Positions 1-10,366 of a stretch of 64,000 bases of DNA are shown here, piece by piece. The notes beneath the pieces are model-generated. The model saw only the letters and a list, made by a program, of their open reading frames with translations. It ran no database searches and had not been told where the DNA came from. A program made the position numbers and the translations under genes. The DNA comes from Nissolia schottii. Lineage: Eukaryota > Streptophyta > Magnoliopsida > Fabales > Fabaceae. Where the stretch lies: the NCBI GenBank assembly GCA_003254905.1, contig QANU01099983.1, forward strand, positions 488,377 to 552,376. The letters are read 5' to 3'. Numbering within the stretch: position 1 is the stretch's first letter; each line of letters opens with the position of its first letter.

Positions 1-540
1 CATTTTTATGCATTTGTGACACACAAATAATGATTATATCACACCATCTAATATTTAATCATTATAGTAAATAAAAATTCAATTTGTGTCAAAAAAATGT
101 TTATAATGTTTTATGGATTATTTGTTGAAAGGTTGAGAATGTGTCAAAATGCCCATCCTTCTTCCTAAAAACAAAGACATTTTTCTGTGTTTGTAGATAA
201 TGTTTGCACATATGCCCACTTAATGTTTGCACATATGGCCACTGAAAGTTTGTACTATTTCAAATTTTGCATTTTTATGCATTTGTGACACACAAATAAT
301 GATTATATCACACAATCTAATATTTAATCATTATAGTGAATAAAAATTCAATTTGTGTCAAAAAATTATAGTGTTTTATGGATTATTTGTTAAAATGTTG
401 AGAATGTGCCAAAATGCACATCATCTCCCTCAACAAAAACATTTATGTGGTCATGTGAATAATGTTTGCACATATGTCCACTTAATGTTTCCGTTTATGC
501 CCATATAAAGTTTGTACATTTTATTTTGTGTTATAAAACC
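1..540. repeat. Two-copy tandem repeat, period about 269 bp
   Basis: The first 269 bases are repeated from about 270 with the same order of words, including ATTTTTATGCATTTGTGACA near each start and TTTGCACATATG near each end. The second copy fades at about 530. The left edge of the window cuts the array, so more copies may lie outside. No coding potential is seen. Confidence 0.85.
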
Positions 541-565
541 TCAGAACACTGTAATTTCACAGCAA

Positions 566-1013
566 CGTTACCAAATCAAAAACTCTCCATGGAATTCATC
601 AAAAAATGACGAAAAATTGCCACAGATTCTTGTATTGTCATTGTCGATCACTAACCAAATGAGATTACGATTATATATGCTTTGATTGTGGAATTGCACT
701 CGCGACTTTGATTTCCATGGATGATTATGGTTTCCATGGAGCTCGTGTTTTGGTTCAGAGGTGGTTATGGAAGATTTTGAATTCCATGGAGTTAGCATTT
801 TTGTTTCAGAGGTAGATATGAAAGATGCTGTTGCGAGATGGTTAAGAAACCATTACGTATTATATTCTGTTATAATTGGAGTGCGCGTGGAATTACGTAT
901 TTTCTAAATACGGAAAGTCTACTGTATTCCGTATTAATAAATAGTGAAATCGTATAAAACGGTGGTATATGTACAGGTGTATAGATATTGGGTGTACATG
1001 GAGCATTTCTGAT
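566..1013 (-). repeat. Dispersed repeat, copy A (possible DNA-element end)
   Basis: Read on the minus strand, this stretch begins with AGAAATGCTCCATGTACAC and continues with a TATACACC..GTTTTATACG pattern. The same order occurs on the plus strand at about 31706. Shared sharp ends at unrelated sites suggest a small transposable element. The interior has several TTCCATGGA words. Small open frames here resemble nothing known to me. Confidence 0.4.
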
Positions 1014-1364
1014 TCTTTATTTCATATATTCTTTTCTCGTCATTCTTGACAATAGCAATATCAACTTAATTATCTACTTTCTAAGATTTGGTTTTCTCTG
1101 GACAAAATTTGAAAATCAGTAGGTTGGATCAAAACCCTATCTAAAATGATTGCCTTTGTCATCCTTATCGCAAGAGCAAATGTGGAGAGTTTCCAATTTT
1201 GACATAGCTTCCTCCTTTATACTGAAATGAATGTGTTTTTCGACACTCAGAATGAAAGAGAACATCTTTCAATAATAAGGATAGATGTCGAAAGTAATTG
1301 GATGGAAAGAAAGAGTGAAAAACCCAATCCAAATTACATAAATTTCGACATTTAAACATAAAAT
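1014..1364. other. Intergenic, no gene seen
   Basis: AT-rich sequence between the dispersed repeat and the first SAUR duplication unit. A 64-codon minus-strand open frame is present but has no recognisable domain and no paralogue in the window. Confidence 0.5.
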
Positions 1365-2061
1365 CTAAAGTATTATTTTATAAAAAATGCACAATTTTTC
1401 CAAACAAAATCACAAAAATAAAATTCAATCTAAGATTGAATCTAAAGAAACTAAGCAATTAGACTTGTTACCAATTCACTTTCTGGAATTGAAGTAGCTG
1501 AACTCTTCGATTAGTTCACATTTATATCAACTTGACTTTCTCTGTTAATTTGGATCTATTTCTTCAATAGATTGAAAGCTTCATTAAGTCAAAAGAAATT
1601 TGAACTTAGAGTTTGGGATGAAAAAGCTCTTTAACATAGAGTTGATCTAGGAGTGATACGTGATAACGTCAATAGATATTTTATGGGTTTTCATGCTTGT
1701 TTGGTTAGTTGGTTCCACGTTGGCCCTGATTTGCTTATGTAAGATTTATTATATAGGACAAATTTTACGAAAAAATTTTCTTTTTTAAATTAATTTTTAT
1801 GCACCGACTATCACCCAATCATGTGTGGTGAGCCTTATTATGATACACACTCCGTAATTGATAGCATGGTATATATTAACTAAAACTTGACTCTGATACT
1901 GCTGCATAAACTTCAATTCATTTAGATTTAACACAAGCTAAAAAAGTGTTTTAACAATATCTTATCATGGCCTTCTCATTCAAATAACTTTTCCACTTCC
2001 AAAGGAATGATACATGGAAGAAACTAAAATTGAAGAATCTACAAAAAATAAAAGTGCCTTC

Positions 2062-2098
2062 TGTACAATTTTTTCTCGACTAATCTATGTCAGTCTCC
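2062..2098 (-). promoter_or_regulatory. DST element in the 3'UTR of S1
   Basis: On the minus strand this reads GGAG, then CATAGATTAGT, then TTGTAC, in the order and spacing of the soybean SAUR DST element known to shorten mRNA half-life. It begins 12 bases after the S1 stop. Confidence 0.8.
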
Positions 2099-2110
2099 TT
2101 GAGTGTGACT

Positions 2111-2389
2111 TTATAGTCCAGTCAAGCGAGAAGTGAGGTCCAAGAAAGTATCTTCACTGCAAGGAATTGTGAGACCACCTAGCGGATGATCATATCCGAA
2201 TTCTTCTTCTGCTTGGCTTAGTAATTCTTGAAATGAAAGTTGGTTCAAGTATGATATGGGGATAACGAACCTCCTCATCTGATCACCAACATAAACTGCA
2301 AGATAGCCTTTTGGGACATCAACCCCTTTGGAGGCTGCTTGGGTTGCAGAAAATGAAGCCCTTCTGATACCTGGAATGCGGAAACCCAT
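2111..2389 (-). CDS. SAUR: S1: SAUR family small auxin-up RNA protein
   Basis: This is a 92-residue intronless protein with the SAUR (auxin_inducible) domain filling about residues 26-88: [22 protein letters not shown], and an [17 protein letters not shown] block. Family members are early auxin-response proteins; several bind and inhibit PP2C-D phosphatases at the plasma membrane, which keeps H+-ATPases active and promotes acid growth. The ATG is fixed by alignment of [10 protein letters not shown] with all other copies. It has Leu where most members have Met in DHPMGG, and DQM where paralogues have DKM. It is the tandem paralogue of S3 and is head-to-head with S2. The function of this particular copy is inferred from family only. 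Confidence 0.95.
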   Translation of the reverse strand: MGFRIPGIRRASFSATQAASKGVDVPKGYLAVYVGDQMRRFVIPISYLNQLSFQELLSQAEEEFGYDHPLGGLTIPCSEDTFLDLTSRLTGL

Positions 2390-2522
2390 TGTTCTTTGTT
2401 GCTGCTCCTCACAACAAGAAATATATAGTTCTAAAAGGACTTGTATGGGAAAGTTGTATTCGAGTTCTGATGCTTCAGGAGATGCAAATGATTTGTGTTG
2501 CTTGAGAACACAAGTAGTAGTG

Positions 2523-2840
2523 TATATATATTACTAAGTGCTTCTATGAATCAATTTCCTTGAGGAAATAATTTTTGATGGGGCAGTAATTAAGATGGGG
2601 TCTACCAAGTGACAAGGGATCACAAGATATCACATGGTATTGTCTTGTAGGAACCTTTCAAGGGTTAGGAAGTCCAGTGAGAGTGCTTACCCCACCTTCT
2701 CACATAATGGCCAACAAATGACTACTAGAAAATTATAGACATCTACATTGATGTATAGGTGAAACTTATAATGCTTGTACATGGATTGTACTATAGCTAC
2801 TCTACTCCATTAGTTTGTAGACATGCTTTAGACATCTCAC
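2523..2840 (-). promoter_or_regulatory. S1 promoter: TATA, CATGTGAT box, composite TGTC motif
   Basis: On the minus strand, going upstream from the ATG: a TATATATA at 2523-2530, a TAGACCCCAT box at 2595-2604, CATGTGAT at 2629-2636, and the cluster's composite motif at 2820-2840 with two GACA half-sites spaced by seven bases. The AuxRE position carries the variant TGTCAC rather than TGTCTC. Confidence 0.65.
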
Positions 2841-3088
2841 ATGCTTCTTCAAATTGACATTACCAAGACCTGATATCAATAGCTCTGAAACATAGTGTTC
2901 TGAGGCTAGAAGAGAACCACATTTTTCAAGTGCATAAGATTTTAAACAACACTTCGTGGAATTTGGCAAACCATTGGCAGTTGGCACCATAATCCAATTA
3001 GGCTTTCTCTTGCACACATGTATACATCTGTTTTTATTTCAAGTGGGGGCAATCTGTTGGTACTTGAGAAAGTGCTCTGAGACAAAAC

Positions 3089-3208
3089 CATGTGACCTCT
3101 TACATGCCCTTGTCTCCCAATAGGTCCCATGAATTCTCCTCTCAATATCTCATATCCTTCCTCCACCAATCATTCAAGTGGCAAACAAAGGTTTTCATCT
3201 ATATATAT
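3089..3208 (+). promoter_or_regulatory. S2 promoter: CATGTGAC, TGTCTC AuxRE, GGTCCCAT, TATA
   Basis: CATGTGAC lies at 3089-3096, a perfect TGTCTC at 3111-3116, GGTCCCAT at 3123-3130 and TATATAT near 3200. TGTCTC followed by GGTCCCAT is the order described for the soybean SAUR 15A promoter. No clear copy of the composite TGTC motif is seen further upstream, unlike most members. Confidence 0.75.
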
Positions 3209-3319
3209 GTTCATGGTTGCAAGCATTTAGCAGCAACACAATTCATTCACATCCTCAAGCACTGAAACACCAAAAACTTGCATCTTGTTTACAAGTCATT
3301 GTTCCTCAACACAAAAGAA

Positions 3320-3601
3320 ATGGGGCTTCGCTTACCTGGAATCAGAAGGTCATCATCATTCAATGCAAACCAAGCATCTTCAAAATCCGTGGAGGTTCCA
3401 AAGGGATATCTTGCAGTGTATGTTGGACAGAAAATGAAACGGTTTGTGATCCCCGTATCATACTTGAACCAACCTTCATTTCAAAATTTGTTGAGTCAAG
3501 TCGAGGAAGAATTCGGGTATGATCATCCAATGGGCGGTCTCACAATTCCTTGTGGAGAAAGTGCATTCTTAGATATCACTTCCCGCCTGAGTGGCTGTTG
3601 A
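3320..3601 (+). CDS. SAUR: S2: SAUR family protein
   Basis: A 93-residue member of the SSSFNANQ subgroup (with S4, S10 and S15), with one extra Ser in the N-terminal segment. The core is complete: [20 protein letters not shown] then the [13 protein letters not shown] block. It has Val in SQVEEEF where most copies have Ala, and ends SGC instead of NGL. The start is the ATG before GLRLPGIRR; upstream in-frame codons do not align with any paralogue. It is head-to-head with S1 (930 bp between start codons) and is the tandem copy of S4. Confidence 0.95.
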   Translation: MGLRLPGIRRSSSFNANQASSKSVEVPKGYLAVYVGQKMKRFVIPVSYLNQPSFQNLLSQVEEEFGYDHPMGGLTIPCGESAFLDITSRLSGC

Positions 3602-3623
3602 CTCCATGAAGATTCATTAGGTT

Positions 3624-3660
3624 GACATAGACATAGATTACTTAACACAATTTTTTGTAA
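3624..3660 (+). promoter_or_regulatory. DST-like element in the 3'UTR of S2
   Basis: ACATAGATTA followed after a short spacer by TTTTTTGTAA. The GGAG part is missing and the GTA part is weak, so this is a degenerate DST. Confidence 0.5.
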
Positions 3661-4255
3661 CACATTTTCTGACTTAGAAAAAGGGTTTCTTCTCTTTTAT
3701 CCTGCTAAGAAATTTTAAGAGCGTTCAACTGAATGAGAAATATATGAACATTTTCATATTTATCTCAATTTCCCTCTGAAATCTCATGCTATTATTTGAA
3801 ATTCAAAGGTACTAATAAGTTGAACAACGTTCAGTTTAGAAACTTCATATCATAAAAATGGAAATTTTAATTTTCTTTTGGGTCCTAAAAGGGGAAAAAG
3901 AAAATAAAAAAGTAATATCATTCATAGGTATGATAATGGTTTCATTTGGCATCAGCTCCTTACAACTAATGGTCTCGTTAGTTCATGCGAGGGAGGCCCC
4001 ATTTCCATTTGTTAAATGGTAACCTTTTCCTTTCAACTCTGAGTCACAAGCAGCACCTTCACACTTGGTTTGAGGGCCACAACATATTAATGATATGATA
4101 GTGACTAGTTCTTCACTTAGTACTCACCACAAAAACCATTGAAGATTTAAAACCCCACATGTTAATTTCTTTATTTACTTCTACTCAGTAATGTGTGTTT
4201 AAAAGATCGAAGAAACTTACTTAGTCTAAGATAAGGAGATAACTAAATAGACTAA

Positions 4256-4904
4256 ATAGTATAGTCTCATAACATCTCGTGAATTGGTACATATAGTATA
4301 GTTGTAGCTCAACGAATAGCGAACAAACCATAACTAGAAGCATTAAACAAACATAAACTCAAAGGGTGCATGAATTTATCATGTTTAGGTTAGGTTCCCA
4401 TGATGCAAAAGGAACATGTAGGATAAAGAAACATACCATGAGAAAATGAGAAAAGCTATAGCTAATTCTCACCAAGTCCATCAAAGAAACAAAGATCAAA
4501 GATACGTTGGAGGTGTTGGAGGTGTATGTATGGTGAATTGGTGATTAGTGCCAAGAACACTGACAAGAAAAGAAATTATTGGCCACTTACTGTAATAACT
4601 TAAATAAAAGTGCAATTACTATTAATGGGGAGAAAACAATCAATCTAATACTCCACTAACAAATATGAATAAGGTTATCAAACTCGAGAGTTTAAGTAAA
4701 CTTGTGAACCTACAATAAACTCGAGAGTTTACCGATTTTGTTAAGAATTTACTTAAACTCGTATGAGTTTACCAATAAAAACGTCAACTCGTTTTGTGTA
4801 GTAGAATCGTAAACTCATAAGAGTTTACGAATTAACTCGATAGTTTAACAACCATGACCATGAACACTTTTATGAATGAGTGATAAGACCAGCACTATTA
4901 TTTT
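4256..4904. other. Spacer between tandem SAUR pairs with an AACTCG-rich repeat
   Basis: This separates duplication copies A and B and has no coding gene. Within 4676-4858 the words AACTCG, GAGTTTA and their complements recur many times in both orientations, including AAACTCATAAGAGTTTACG, so the stretch can fold. It is absent from the corresponding edge of copy B (after 7707), which fits a small insertion such as a MITE. Confidence 0.55.
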
Positions 4905-5600
4905 TTTTAAAAAGGCACAATTTTCCCTAACAAAATCACAAAAATAAAATCAATTCTAAGATTGAATCTAAAGAAACTAAGCAACTAGGCTTGTTACTGA
5001 TTCACTTTTTGGTATTGAAGTAGATGAACTCTTCGATTGGTTCACATAGAGATCAACCTGACTTTCTTCGTCTCCTACATTTCTTCAATAGATTGAAAGC
5101 TTAATTAAGTCGAAAGAAATTTGAACTGAGTTTGGGATGGTTGAGAATGAGAGATGAAAAAACTCCTTCACATAGAATTAGTCTAAGAGTGATACATGAT
5201 AACGTCAATAGATAATTTGCGGGTTCTCATGCTTGTTTGGTTAGTTGATTCCACACTAGCCCTGACCTGCTCATGTAGATTTATTATGTAGGACAAATGT
5301 CACGGAAAATGTTTCTTTTTTAGATTAATTTCTATGCACTGACTATCATCTAATCATGTGCTAAGAGCCTTACTATAATACATACACCCCGTAGCTGATA
5401 GCCTAGTATATATTAACTAAAACTTGACAATGATACTGCTGCATAAAATTGAATTCATTCAGATTTAACACAAGCTAAAAAAAGTGTTTTAACAATATCT
5501 TGTCAAAGCTTTCTCATTCAAATAACTTTTCCGCTTCCAAAGGAATGATACATGGAAGAAACCAAAATTGAAGAATCTACAAAAAATAAAAAGTGTCTTC

Positions 5601-5638
5601 TGTACAATTTTCTCTCAACTAATCTATGTCAGTCTCCT
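5601..5638 (-). promoter_or_regulatory. DST element in the 3'UTR of S3
   Basis: On the minus strand: GGAG, CATAGATTAGT, then TTGTACA, a near-canonical DST. It starts 12 bases after the S3 stop, as in S1. Confidence 0.8.
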
Positions 5639-5649
5639 TGAGTGTGACT

Positions 5650-5928
5650 TTATAGTCCATTCAAGCGAGAAGTGAGGTCCAAGAAAGCATCTTCACCACA
5701 AGGAATTGTTAGACCACCAGTTGGATGATCATATCCGAATTCTTCTTCTGCTTGGCTTAGTAATTCTTGAAATGAAGGTTGGTTCAAGTATGATAGTGGA
5801 ATCACGAACCGCCTCATTTTATCTCCCACATAGACTGCAAGGTAGCCTTTTGGGACATCAACTCCCTTGGAAGCTGCTTGGGTTGCAGAAAATGAAGCCC
5901 TTCTAATACCAGGTAAGCGAAACCCCAT
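5650..5928 (-). CDS. SAUR: S3: SAUR family protein
   Basis: A 92-residue SAUR beginning [13 protein letters not shown]. The core is intact ([37 protein letters not shown]), with Thr in DHPTGG. The open frame continues upstream past the chosen ATG, but that extension has no ATG at its 5' end and is transcribed leader by comparison with paralogues. It is the paralogue of S1 and S5 and is head-to-head with S4, 894 bp apart. Confidence 0.95.
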   Translation of the reverse strand: MGFRLPGIRRASFSATQAASKGVDVPKGYLAVYVGDKMRRFVIPLSYLNQPSFQELLSQAEEEFGYDHPTGGLTIPCGEDAFLDLTSRLNGL

Positions 5929-6052
5929 TTGTTGCTTCACACAAACAACAATGGAAATGGTCTCAAAGGACTTGTGCGAGAAAGACGTAATTGAGTTCTG
6001 ATACTTGAGGAGATGCAAATGATTTGTGTTGCTTGAGAACACAAGAACTAGT

Positions 6053-6340
6053 GTATATATAGTTGTTAAGAGCTTTTACAAACCAGTTTCCTGAATAGAT
6101 AACTGTTGATGGGGTCTACCAAGTAACAAGGGATCACATGGTATTGTCTTGGAGGTATCTTTCAAGGGTTAGGAAATTCAGTGAGAATGCATACCCCACT
6201 TTCTGAGATAATGGCCAACACATTACCCACTTGAAATCAAAGCCATCTACATTAGTGCATAGGTGAAATCACCTAATGCTTGTTAATGCATTGTACTATA
6301 GCTACTTCACTAATTGGTAGACATGCTTTAGACATGTCAC
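6053..6340 (-). promoter_or_regulatory. S3 promoter: TATA, CATGTGAT, composite TGTC motif
   Basis: On the minus strand: TATA at 6053-6060, TAGACCCCAT at 6109-6118, CATGTGAT at 6133-6140, and a full composite motif at 6320-6340 with three half-sites (GACA, seven bases, GACATGTC when read on the plus strand). It is one of the two best copies of that motif in the window. Confidence 0.7.
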
Positions 6341-6573
6341 ATGTTTCTTTAGATTGACATAACTGATGATAATGAAATCTGTAAACATTTTGAGGCCAGA
6401 AGAGAACCAAAATTGGGTACAAGATAACAAGCCAATATGAGCCACATTTTTCAAGTACATCAGATTTTATGCAACCCTCCGTGAAATTAGGCATACTATA
6501 GGCAAAGTGGACCTTGTACTATTATCTACTATCACAAGATGTTACATAAGAAATTAAGTCCCAAAAACAACAC

Positions 6574-6700
6574 CATGTGACCTCTTACATGCCTTTGTCT
6601 CCCAATAGGTCCCATGATTCCCTTCTCATATCCTTCCTCCACCAATCATTCAAGTACCAAAGAAAGGGTTTCTTACGTACCCTTTTCATCTATATATATG
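6574..6700 (+). promoter_or_regulatory. S4 promoter: CATGTGAC, TGTCTC AuxRE, GGTCCCAT, TATA
   Basis: CATGTGAC at 6574-6581, TGTCTC at 6596-6601, GGTCCCAT at 6608-6615 and TATATATA near 6691. Boxes and spacing match S2, its tandem paralogue. Confidence 0.75.
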
Positions 6701-6822
6701 TTCATGGTTGCAAGCATATAGCAGCAACATATTCACATCCTTAAGCATTAGAAACTCCAAAACTTGCATCTTGTTTTACAAGTCACTTCTTAGACTAGTC
6801 TTTCCTCAAACACACAAAAGAA

Positions 6823-7104
6823 ATGGGTTTTCGTTTACCTGGTATCAAAAGGTCATCATCATTCAATGCAAACCAAGCATCTTCAAAAGCTGTGGAGGTT
6901 CCAAAGGGATATCTTGCAGTGTATGTTGGAGAGAAAATGAAGCGGTTTGTGATCCCCATATCATACTTGAACCAACCCTCATTCCAAGATTTGTTGAGTC
7001 AAGCTGAGGAAGAATTCGGCTATGATCATCCAATGGGTGGTCTGACAATTCCTTGCGGAGAAAGTGCATTCTTAGATATTACTTCTCGCTTGAGTGACTG
7101 TTGA
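6823..7104 (+). CDS. SAUR: S4: SAUR family protein
   Basis: A 93-residue SAUR of the SSSFNANQ subgroup: [18 protein letters not shown], then [20 protein letters not shown] and the full [17 protein letters not shown] block, ending SDC. The tandem copy is S2, from which it differs at about nine positions, mostly conservative. A longer overlapping open frame in another phase is a by-product of the conserved codons. Head-to-head with S3. Confidence 0.95.
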   Translation: MGFRLPGIKRSSSFNANQASSKAVEVPKGYLAVYVGEKMKRFVIPISYLNQPSFQDLLSQAEEEFGYDHPMGGLTIPCGESAFLDITSRLSDC

Positions 7105-7123
7105 CTCCATGAAGATTCATTAG

Positions 7124-7164
7124 GTTGACATAGACATAGATTAGTTAACACAATTTTTTGTAAC
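7124..7164 (+). promoter_or_regulatory. DST-like element in the 3'UTR of S4
   Basis: CATAGATTAGTTAACACAA followed by TTTTTTGTAAC. The ATAGATTAG core is perfect and the GGA part is missing. Confidence 0.55.
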
Positions 7165-7707
7165 TGTTTCTGACATAGAAAAAAAGTTTCTCCTCTTTTA
7201 GTTGACCTTGTAGAGAATTGAGAAAGTGTTCATCTGAATGGGAAATATATGAACATTATCATATTTATCTCAATTCCCCTCTGAAATCTCAATCTATTAT
7301 TTGAAATTCAAAGGCACTAATAACTAGTAAGCCGAACATTCAATTCAAAAACTTCAAATCGTAAAATGGAAATTTTAATTTTTTTGTCCTTGAAAAGGAA
7401 AAAGAGAAGAAAAAGGTAATTTCATTCATGTGAGGGAGGCCCCATTTCCATTTCATTATGGCAACCATTTCCTTTCAACTCTATGAGTCACAAGCAGCAC
7501 ATTCACATGAGCATGTTACTTGGTTTGAGGGCCACAGCAAATTAATGATATGATTGTGACTAGTTCTTCACTTAGTATTCACCACACAAACATTTTGAAG
7601 ATACTTCACATATTAATTGCTCTATCTATTCACTTCTATTCAGTAAAGTGTGTTTAACAAATCAAAAATACTTAGTCTAAAATAAGGAGATAACTAAATA
7701 AACTAAG

Positions 7708-8290
7708 GCCAAGTGATATATCTAACAAAGCTGTTACACGGTTAATCAGAGACCCAAGTTATCAGTCTAAATTTCATAACAGAAATAAGCATCTTCACTG
7801 TATGCTAATATAGACCATGAATAATAGAACAACTGTTTGCTATTCATTAAATCTTTGTGGATCAACATTCTTCTGGTATTTTAACCAAATTGAGCAAAAT
7901 ATGTTGTATTAATTTTGTGAAATTCAGGGCAATACCTTAGTAGTTATGATAATCCACATATTGCTAAGGGATAAGCTTCTGGTAATCCTTGTGATGGTGC
8001 TGCTTGTGATGGGAAATATGGATGATTTTGCAGCGATTACTAAATGGGAAGGATCACCAAATTAACTTAACAAAATTATTCTGAGTACTGAAAGAAGGAA
8101 ATAAATGAAAATCATGTATTGTAGAAGAATGTAGCAGCAAATGGCTAAAACCGTATCAAGACAAATGTGTATTTTGTTTCATGTTCGGCTCAAGGGAAAA
8201 AAATGAAGTGCTACAATATCCAATGGGAAAGCAAAAAACGACTGTGAACTTTGTTAAATATCTTCAAAACATTTAATTATCTTAATCCCT
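7708..8290. other. Intergenic, no gene seen
   Basis: AT-rich sequence joining the end of copy B to the third, partial copy of the same unit. I see no domain-bearing frame and no SAUR remnant. Confidence 0.5.
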
Positions 8291-8465
8291 ATCAAAAGCT
8301 GATAGCCTGGTATATATTCACTAAAATTTGACACAAGCCAAGTGTTTAACAATATCTTGTCATAGCTTTCTCATTCAAATAATTTCTTTTACACTTCCAA
8401 GGGAATGATACAAGGAAGAAACCAAAATGGAAAATCTATAAAATAAAAAATAAAAAGAGTGTCTT

Positions 8466-8505
8466 CTGTACAAATTTCTCTCAACTAATCTATGTGAATC
8501 TCCTT
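8466..8505 (-). promoter_or_regulatory. DST element in the 3'UTR of S5
   Basis: On the minus strand: GGAG, CATAGATTAGTTGAGAG, then TTTGTACAG. Canonical order and spacing. Confidence 0.8.
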
Positions 8506-8515
8506 GAGTGTGACT

Positions 8516-8782
8516 TTATAGTCCATTCAAGCGAGAAGTGAGGTCCAAGAAAGCATCCTCACTGCAAGGAATTGTGAGACCACCCATCGGATGATCATAT
8601 CCAAACTCTTCTTCTGCTTGGCTTAGTAATTCTTGAAACGAAGGTTGGTTCAAGTATGAAATTGGAATCACGAACCGCCTCATTTTGTCTCCAACATAGA
8701 CCGCAAGATAGCCTTTTGGGACATCAACCCCTTTGGAGGCTGCTTGGGTTACCCTTCTAATACCAGGTAAGTGAAAGCCCAT
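8516..8782 (-). CDS. SAUR: S5: SAUR family protein, short N-terminus
   Basis: An 88-residue SAUR. Compared with S1 and S3, four residues (ASFS-A region) after GIRR are missing, giving [12 protein letters not shown]; the reading frame is kept. The core is complete with [18 protein letters not shown] and [13 protein letters not shown]. The N-terminal tail varies most in this family, so the deletion need not destroy function. Its divergent partner is S6, about 1.6 kb away because of an inserted orphan promoter fragment. Confidence 0.93.
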   Translation of the reverse strand: MGFHLPGIRRVTQAASKGVDVPKGYLAVYVGDKMRRFVIPISYLNQPSFQELLSQAEEEFGYDHPMGGLTIPCSEDAFLDLTSRLNGL

Positions 8783-8915
8783 TGTTTTGTGCTGCTACTA
8801 CACACCAAAAATGATGCAAATGATCTCAAAGGACTTGTATGGAAAAGTTGTATTTGAGTTCTGATACTTGAGGAGATGCAAATGATTTGTGTTGCTTGAG
8901 AACACAGGAAGTAGT

Positions 8916-9202
8916 GTATATATAGGTGGCAAGTGCTTCAACAGACCATTGTTCTGAGGAAATAATTTTTGTGCCAGAAATTAAGATGGGGTCTACCAAG
9001 TGGCAAGGGATCACAAGATATCACATGGTATTGTCTTGTAGGTATCTTACAAGGTTTAGGAAATTTAGTGGCCAACAGATTATCCACTTGAAATGAAAGA
9101 CATGTACATTAATGCATAGGTGAAAACCTATACTTCTTGTTAATGCATTGTACTACAGCTACTCTACTCCATTAGTTTGTAGACATGCTTCAGACATATC
9201 AC
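8916..9202 (-). promoter_or_regulatory. S5 promoter: TATA, CATGTGAT, composite TGTC motif
   Basis: On the minus strand: TATATATA at about 8916-8924, TAGACCCCAT at 8986-8995, CATGTGAT at 9020-9027, and the composite motif at 9182-9202, 400 bp upstream of the ATG, with two GACA half-sites. Confidence 0.65.
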
Positions 9203-9275
9203 ATGTTTCCTCATATTGACATTATTGATGATAATGAAATCTGTAAACATTGACCCACATCAATAGATTGTTTAA

Positions 9276-9670
9276 AATAATAGAATGATCTCAAATAACT
9301 TGTTTGAGAAACTAGTGTTTAAAATCTGATGCTTTAGCACATATTTGAGAATGCAATGATATGAGTATCTATATATAGATATCAATAATGTGCTTGTAAA
9401 ATGTGGATACCCTTCTCTATTTGTTTAGTGAGGTACAATGGCTTATGAACCATCACATGGTGGTGTTGTCTTGAAGGTCTTTGACAAGAACCACTAGTGA
9501 TTTTGGGGTAAATGGTCCACACTGTAGAAAGATTTGGCAACACAATTCACTCCTTAAAAATGAAGAGATTTTTTTACAGCTGAGGGAAATTATTATTGTT
9601 AAACCATTATAATGGCCAACTTCTTAAGTTCAATACATGCTCAAGACATCTCACATTTCCATAATATTCA
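9276..9670 (-). pseudogene. Orphan SAUR promoter and leader with no coding region
   Basis: This closely follows the leader and promoter of S8 (about 14215-14720): the words ATGATCTCAAATAACTTG, the TATA region, AACCATCACATG and the composite motif (here at 9634-9654) occur in the same order. No SAUR coding sequence follows at its 3' end; the sequence switches at 9276 to the end of the S5 unit. The simplest reading is a deleted SAUR whose promoter survives on the minus strand. It could still act on S5 or S6, which is untested. Confidence 0.75.
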
Positions 9671-9965
9671 TGAGCCAAACTGATAGCTACTAGACACTAG
9701 ATCATGAAAGTTGAAAATCTAATCTACAATCAATAAATTCTTGGTTGTATATTAGATAAGTTCATAAGAAAAAGACATATATCAGTTGTATGATGAATCT
9801 TATCCGAGAAAAAGAAGGAATTAAAAAAAAAAATACATATAAAAATCCAAATCTGTGGTCTGCTTGGAGCATGTTAGGGCCATTCATTCACAATGCCTCA
9901 GGATTATGTATTCAATATTGGTTCTCTTTGCATGGTTTACAAATTTCATAATTTTTAACTCTAAT

Positions 9966-10258
9966 GTTACATGTCTAAAGCAATGTTATTAATGATAGAT
10001 AACCTATGGTACAATGCAGGAACAGCACACACTATGCAGATGTCTTTAATTTCAGTATTGGTGCCATTATCTCATAAATTAAGTGAGTGGGGTATGCACT
10101 CTTTTTCAACCACCCTAATCTTTGAAAAACAATTCTAAGGCATCTCCATGTGATATCTTGTGATACCTTGTCTCTCAGTAGACCCCATTATTTAGGCCCA
10201 TCATAAATAATTTCATTGAGAAATGGATTTGAAGAAGCCATTAACAACTATATATACT
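9966..10258 (+). promoter_or_regulatory. S6 promoter: composite motif, CATGTGAT, TGTCTC, TATA
   Basis: A degraded composite motif (ACATGTCTAAAGCA) lies at 9966-9986, CATGTGAT at 10147-10154, a perfect TGTCTC at 10169-10174, GACCCCAT at 10181-10188 and TATATATA near 10250. Confidence 0.7.
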
Positions 10259-10366
10259 ATGCTTCTTGAGCTCTCAAGCAACACAAGTCATTTGCATCCT
10301 CAAGTATCAGAACTCAAATATTTCTCTCATACAAGTGCTTTGAGATCACTGTAGTATAAAAACATA

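Larger units (their letters stand above)
1365..4255. repeat. SAUR divergent-pair duplication, copy A (S1 and S2)
   Basis: About 2.9 kb that matches 4905-7707 throughout: 3' flank of the minus gene, S1, the shared upstream region, S2 and the plus-gene 3' flank. Similarity starts at the TCTAAGATTGAATCTAAAG words near 1430 (near 4960 in copy B) and ends at AAGGAGATAACTAAATA near 4240 (near 7686 in copy B). The divergence seen in noncoding parts indicates an older event than the inverted duplication further right. Confidence 0.85.
4905..7707. repeat. SAUR divergent-pair duplication, copy B (S3 and S4)
   Basis: Tandem counterpart of 1365-4255 in the same orientation and gene order. The left part recurs a third time at about 8291-9260 with S5. 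Confidence 0.85.
8291..9260. repeat. Third, partial copy of the minus half of the SAUR pair unit
   Basis: Matches about 5391-6380 (3' flank, S3, its promoter and the composite motif). Homology stops just before 9276, where a different SAUR promoter fragment is joined directly. This junction indicates recombination or deletion between cluster members. Confidence 0.75.

Noticed and set aside
5929-6042. N-terminal extension of S3 (similar extensions at S12, S13, S16, S17)
   Set aside because: The extensions begin with non-ATG codons and do not align as protein; they are leaders that happen to be open.
6708-7007. Overlapping 99-codon plus frame over S4 (similar at S2, S7 and S10)
   Set aside because: The frame is a shifted reading of conserved SAUR codons and recurs only where the SAUR does.
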